A stretch of DNA of 64,000 nucleotides from contig JADKHI010000002.1 of assembly GCA_016721825.1 (NCBI GenBank), positions 558,001 to 622,000 of the forward strand. Reading direction: 5' to 3'. Position numbers and translations under genes: made by a program. Source of the DNA: Flavobacteriales bacterium (GTDB lineage: Bacteria; Bacteroidota; Bacteroidia; Flavobacteriales_F; PHOS-HE28). Below, one piece after another: positions 61,079-64,000 of this stretch; positions within the stretch are counted from its first letter, which is position 1, and each line of letters begins with the position of its first letter. Under the pieces are notes generated by a model. That model saw nothing but the letters and a program-made list of their open reading frames with translations. It was not told where the DNA came from and searched no databases.

Positions 61079-61102
61079 CGTGTCACCCAACGAAGAGAGT
61101 GA

Positions 61103-61951
61103 TCAACGCCCCCCGTGTTCATCCGCACCCTCTGCGGGTGGCTCGGGCTGCTGGTAGCGCCATCCGACCTGTCCGGAGCTGGTGAAGCTGGAGCGGTAAG
61201 CCGGTCCGAAGGGATCGGGGCTTTCGGTGTGCGCCGCCTCTTGGGCCATCCGTTGCCGCCAAGCCAGTTCGGCTTCGTCAACCTCATCGCCTTTGGGCGC
61301 TTGGCCTTCAGCGGTCTCCAGAGCTTCGTCCTCTTCCTCCGGGAACTCGATGGGCGGAGCGACGTGTGCGGGTGGGACCTTGCGGTGGACATAGGCCAGC
61401 ACAACACCGGAAAGCGCACCGAAGAAATGGCTCTCGTAGCTGATGCGTTCCATCAGCGGCAGCATGCCCCACCACATGCTTCCGTAGAGGAACACGATGA
61501 TCAGGGAGACCGTCATAAGCCCCCGCTGCCTGCGTATGACACCGCTGATGAAGAGGAAAGCCGCGAGCCCGTAGACCACGCCACTGGCTCCGATGTGGTA
61601 GTTCTCGCGCGCGGTGGCCCAGACCCACAGGCCACCCACCAGCCAGCTCACCCACACCACACGGGCCGCCACCTTCGGGTAGAAGTAGACGAGCATCCAG
61701 CCGAGCACGAAAATGGGAATGCTGTTGTTCAGCAGGTGATCAAGGTCCGCGTGCACGAAGGGCGAGACTACAATGCCGACGAGACCGCGCAAGGTGCGGG
61801 GCAGGATACCGAAGCGCGCCAGATCCAGGTGGTAGACGCGATCGAACGCGAACGCGATCCACAGGGCAACCACGCAGAGCGCAGGCATCAAGGCCGCCGT
61901 GAACAACCTGCGCCGTTCAACGACCTGTGGATCGATCGGGACCACCTGCAT
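61103..61951 (-). CDS. Rhomboid-family intramembrane serine protease
   Basis: 282 residues from ATG 61951. Six membrane helices can be seen. Motifs are HADLDHLLNNS (HxxxN of helix 2), catalytic Ser123 in IGASGVVYGL and catalytic His175 in YESHFFGALSG. The last 80 residues are a cytoplasmic acidic/Gln-rich tail (EFPEEEDEALETAEGQAPKGDEVDEAELAWRQ). Rhomboids cleave single-span membrane proteins. The substrate here is unknown. It is convergent with paaG. Confidence 0.9.
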   Translation of the reverse strand: MQVVPIDPQVVERRRLFTAALMPALCVVALWIAFAFDRVYHLDLARFGILPRTLRGLVGIVVSPFVHADLDHLLNNSIPIFVLGWMLVYFYPKVAARVVWVSWLVGGLWVWATARENYHIGASGVVYGLAAFLFISGVIRRQRGLMTVSLIIVFLYGSMWWGMLPLMERISYESHFFGALSGVVLAYVHRKVPPAHVAPPIEFPEEEDEALETAEGQAPKGDEVDEAELAWRQRMAQEAAHTESPDPFGPAYRSSFTSSGQVGWRYQQPEPPAEGADEHGGR

Positions 61952-62062
61952 GGCGTGAAGATGGCGATCATCGTGCCTGCGGTCGTGATCCGGACAACGT
62001 GGCAGGCGGTTTGCGTCGTCGTGCCCTCGACCGCCCGTTAACTTGGCCCCATTGAACAGACC

Positions 62063-62752
62063 ATGCTGATCCGTACCCTGCTCGCCACTTCCACGATCGC
62101 CTTCAATCTGCTGGCCAACGCACAGACCCCGGCCGTTGGCGCAGCGACGCCAGCTTCTGCGAAACAAGCCTCGCCCCTGGTCGGTCCGAACTTGCTGAAG
62201 AACCCGGGTGCCGAAGCCAAGGACGAGACGGAAAAGGCGGTGTGGGCAGCACCCGACCAATTCAAGGACAAGGGCTACCGGATGAACCAGGAAGCCTACG
62301 GTTCGACACCCGGCGTGTTCATGAAAGGCTGGGGCGAGAAGAACAAGCACGGAGCGAACTACTTCCGCTTCACCGCTGATGAGCGGGCCGAAGTGCGGAC
62401 ACAAGCGCAACGCTTCGACCTCACCAGCCTTGGCGATACGATCGATAAGGGACGTGTGATCGGACGCGTGGCAGGCTACATCGGCGCCATTGGCAACAAG
62501 AGCTTCAAAGGGAACGTGGTGGTGGAGTATCGCAACAGCGACGACAAGGTGCTCAAGACCATCCGTACGCCGAACATGCCCTACGATGTGCAGCTCAGCG
62601 ACCCGAAGCTGACACGCTGTTCGCAAACGCTGGTGCTACCGGTGGGCACGCGCTACGCAGCGGTCTATCTCAGCGCCTACTTCGAATCGGATGCCGACCA
62701 TTCCGGCTCACTTGTGATGGACGACGTCTCATTCGAGCTGATCTACCGCTGA
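62063..62752 (+). CDS. Exported hypothetical protein, jelly-roll-like
   Basis: 229 residues with a signal peptide (MLIRTLLATSTIAFNLLANAQ). The mature part starts NLLKNPGAEAKDETEKAVWAAPDQF and later reads HGANYFRFTADERAEVRTQAQRFDL, GKRVIGRVAGYIGAIGNKSFKGNVVVEYRNSDD-like strands and YAAVYLSAYFESDADHSGSLVMDDVSFELIYR. That is the layout of a single carbohydrate-binding-module-like beta-sandwich. No catalytic motif. It lies 3 bp before the next gene, so the two are co-transcribed. Confidence 0.72.
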   Translation: MLIRTLLATSTIAFNLLANAQTPAVGAATPASAKQASPLVGPNLLKNPGAEAKDETEKAVWAAPDQFKDKGYRMNQEAYGSTPGVFMKGWGEKNKHGANYFRFTADERAEVRTQAQRFDLTSLGDTIDKGRVIGRVAGYIGAIGNKSFKGNVVVEYRNSDDKVLKTIRTPNMPYDVQLSDPKLTRCSQTLVLPVGTRYAAVYLSAYFESDADHSGSLVMDDVSFELIYR

Positions 62753-62755
62753 TCC

Positions 62756-63208
62756 ATGACCACCCGTCACCTGCTCGTTCTCACTATCCTGGCCCTTTGC
62801 GGTCTGGCTTTCGTCGCGCCAAGCCCCACCCATGTACCCCAGGACCTGAAGCCCCCGAGCGAGCTCGCCCTGCTGATGCGGAACATGGCCAGCTTCATGG
62901 ACACGGCCAAGAGCCACACGGTGCGCGGGATCGACCGGCCGCCCTACCCTGAGCAGTTCAAGAAGATGAAGACCGCCACGCCCACCGAGGGCATGGTAGA
63001 GCACGAAGTGTTCGACCCCTTCGCGGATTTCTTCCTGACCACCTTGGACAGCTATTACAAGGCAAAGAAGAAGGACCGTGTGCAGCGATACAATGCGTTG
63101 GTGCAAGCCTGCGCGAACTGCCACATGCAGGTGTGTCCGGGCCCATTGGTTCGCATTAAGAAGATGTACGTACCCCTGCCGGAACCCATTCCTACGAAGA
63201 AGAACTGA
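62756..63208 (+). CDS. Exported c-type cytochrome-like protein
   Basis: 150 residues with a hydrophobic N-terminal segment (LLVLTILALCGLAFVA). One heme-c motif, CANCH (residues 119-123), lies near the C-terminus in ALVQACANCHMQVCPGPLVRIKKM, and Cys127 follows. A C-terminal CxxCH in a short helical protein is like cytochrome c'/c556-type folds, but the N-terminal part matches no named family I know. The heme would be added in the periplasm. It is followed 31 bp later by the serine hydrolase. Confidence 0.72.
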   Translation: MTTRHLLVLTILALCGLAFVAPSPTHVPQDLKPPSELALLMRNMASFMDTAKSHTVRGIDRPPYPEQFKKMKTATPTEGMVEHEVFDPFADFFLTTLDSYYKAKKKDRVQRYNALVQACANCHMQVCPGPLVRIKKMYVPLPEPIPTKKN

Positions 63209-63239
63209 ACCTTTTCCTTCGGGCAGCGTCGAAGCGAAC

Positions 63240-64000
63240 ATGGTACGCAACCTGCTCCTCTCCGGCCTGCTGGCCCTGCCTGCGTCGTTGAACGCCCAAT
63301 CGCTCTACTTCCCACCGAACGGGTCCACCACCTGGGACACCCTTTCACCCGCGACACTGGGCTGGTGTCCGGACCGCATCGATAGCCTCGTGGACTTCGT
63401 GGGCTCGCGCAACAGCAAGGCCCTGCTGATCCTGAAGGACGGCAAGATCGTGCTGGAGCATTACTACGGCACCTTCACAGAGGACAGCCTGTGGTATTGG
63501 GCTTCCGCAGGGAAGACGCTGACCGCCATGCTCACGGGCATCGCGCAAGAAGAAGGCTACCTCGACATCGACAACGCATCGAGCACCTACTTGGGAACGG
63601 GCTGGACGAGCGCCACGCCGTCGCAGGAAGCGCAGATCACCGTGCGGAACCAGTTGACCATGACCTCCGGGCTCGATGACGGCTTGGGGGATGCGGACTG
63701 CACCGACCCAAGTTGCCTTCAGTACCTGGCCGACCCCGGAACGCGCTGGGCTTACCACAACGCACCGTATACCCTGTTGGATGGTGTGATCGCCGGTGCC
63801 ACGGGTACCAGCTTCAGCAACTACTTCAACACGCGCATCCGCAACCCGATCGGCATGGACGGGTTCTGGTTCCCTGCCGGGTACAACAACGTCTACTTCA
63901 GCAAAGCGCGCAGCATGGCACGCTATGGGTTGCTAGCGTTGAACAGGGGCATTTGGAACACGGACACGATCCTTCACGATACGGGTTACTTCACGGACAT
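63240..64000 (+). CDS. Beta-lactamase-fold serine hydrolase (3' end outside window)
   Basis: The first 253 residues are visible from ATG 63240, with a signal peptide (MVRNLLLSGLLALPASLNAQ). Class C beta-lactamase/DD-peptidase motifs are Ser89-x-x-Lys92 in WASAGKTLT and Tyr172-His-Asn174 in AYHNAPYTLL (YxN motif). The KTG-type motif lies beyond the window. Periplasmic esterase, peptidase or beta-lactamase activity cannot be distinguished. The gene runs off the end. Confidence 0.88.
   Translation, partial: MVRNLLLSGLLALPASLNAQSLYFPPNGSTTWDTLSPATLGWCPDRIDSLVDFVGSRNSKALLILKDGKIVLEHYYGTFTEDSLWYWASAGKTLTAMLTGIAQEEGYLDIDNASSTYLGTGWTSATPSQEAQITVRNQLTMTSGLDDGLGDADCTDPSCLQYLADPGTRWAYHNAPYTLLDGVIAGATGTSFSNYFNTRIRNPIGMDGFWFPAGYNNVYFSKARSMARYGLLALNRGIWNTDTILHDTGYFTD

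Noticed and set aside
1..64000. CRISPR arrays, rRNA genes, IS elements with transposase, and T9SS machinery genes.
   Set aside because: I looked for regularly spaced 25-40 bp repeats, rRNA-like tracts, transposase motifs and Por/Gld proteins and found none. The only regular DNA repeat array is coding (36-2252).

Overview
The window looks like a GC-rich member of the Bacteroidota, most likely a Flavobacteriales-type lineage. This is an inference from four things. At least six exported proteins end in, or appear to end in, type IX secretion (T9SS) C-terminal sorting domains. Bacteroidota-restricted families are present (DUF4369/DUF5106 thioredoxin-like proteins, DUF5723-like barrels, MbnP-like lipoproteins). 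Several starts have a TAnnTTTG-type -7 box. Ribosome binding sites are mostly weak. The T9SS machinery itself is not in the window.

Layout. 1-4172: 3' part of a giant tandem-repeat T9SS adhesin. 4262-13817: rarA, a membrane protein, an exported lipoprotein plus barrel pair, a cluster of small exported proteins, an orphan siaC and a PIN-PhoH ATPase. 14321-23477: three large T9SS cargo proteins, including a 1530-residue lamin-tail/TSP3 protein and a glucose/sorbosone-dehydrogenase-like enzyme. 23649-32644: prfC, an LTXXQ-type protein, a thioredoxin-like protein, a long repeat protein carrying an apparent 1-nt frameshift, and an FAD oxidoreductase. 32719-34010: two AT-richer orphan genes beside tRNA-Thr(CGU). 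34312-35892: a cobalamin riboswitch upstream of a secreted beta-propeller (BtuG-like by inference). 35939-45476: an acetyltransferase, a barrel, an EF-G paralog with altered G motifs, an alpha/beta hydrolase, an MbnP-like metal set and an M1 peptidase. 45581-52985: a response regulator divergent from a tight four-gene operon (E1-like/nitroreductase fusion, acyltransferase-like protein, 7TMR-DISM kinase, REC-PAS kinase). 53058-55434: another T9SS protein and a small exported protein. 55532-61038: phenylacetyl-CoA catabolism (paaE divergent from paaABC-D-G), broken up by an inserted small gene, a 42-bp duplication and palindromic repeats. 61103-64000: rhomboid protease, two exported proteins and a beta-lactamase-fold hydrolase running off the end.

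The most unusual content is (i) the 46219-52985 operon, which looks like a small-molecule synthesis and sensing module; (ii) the riboswitch-controlled secreted beta-propeller; (iii) the paaC-paaD junction, where a foreign-looking zinc-ribbon gene is flanked by two copies of the paaD 5' end; (iv) four copies of a GTCGACCC-type palindrome among the paa genes; and (v) a three-member family of exported proteins sharing an N-terminal domain. Three places look like single-base indels (about 31045, 40421 and 59471). They may be real mutations or assembly errors.
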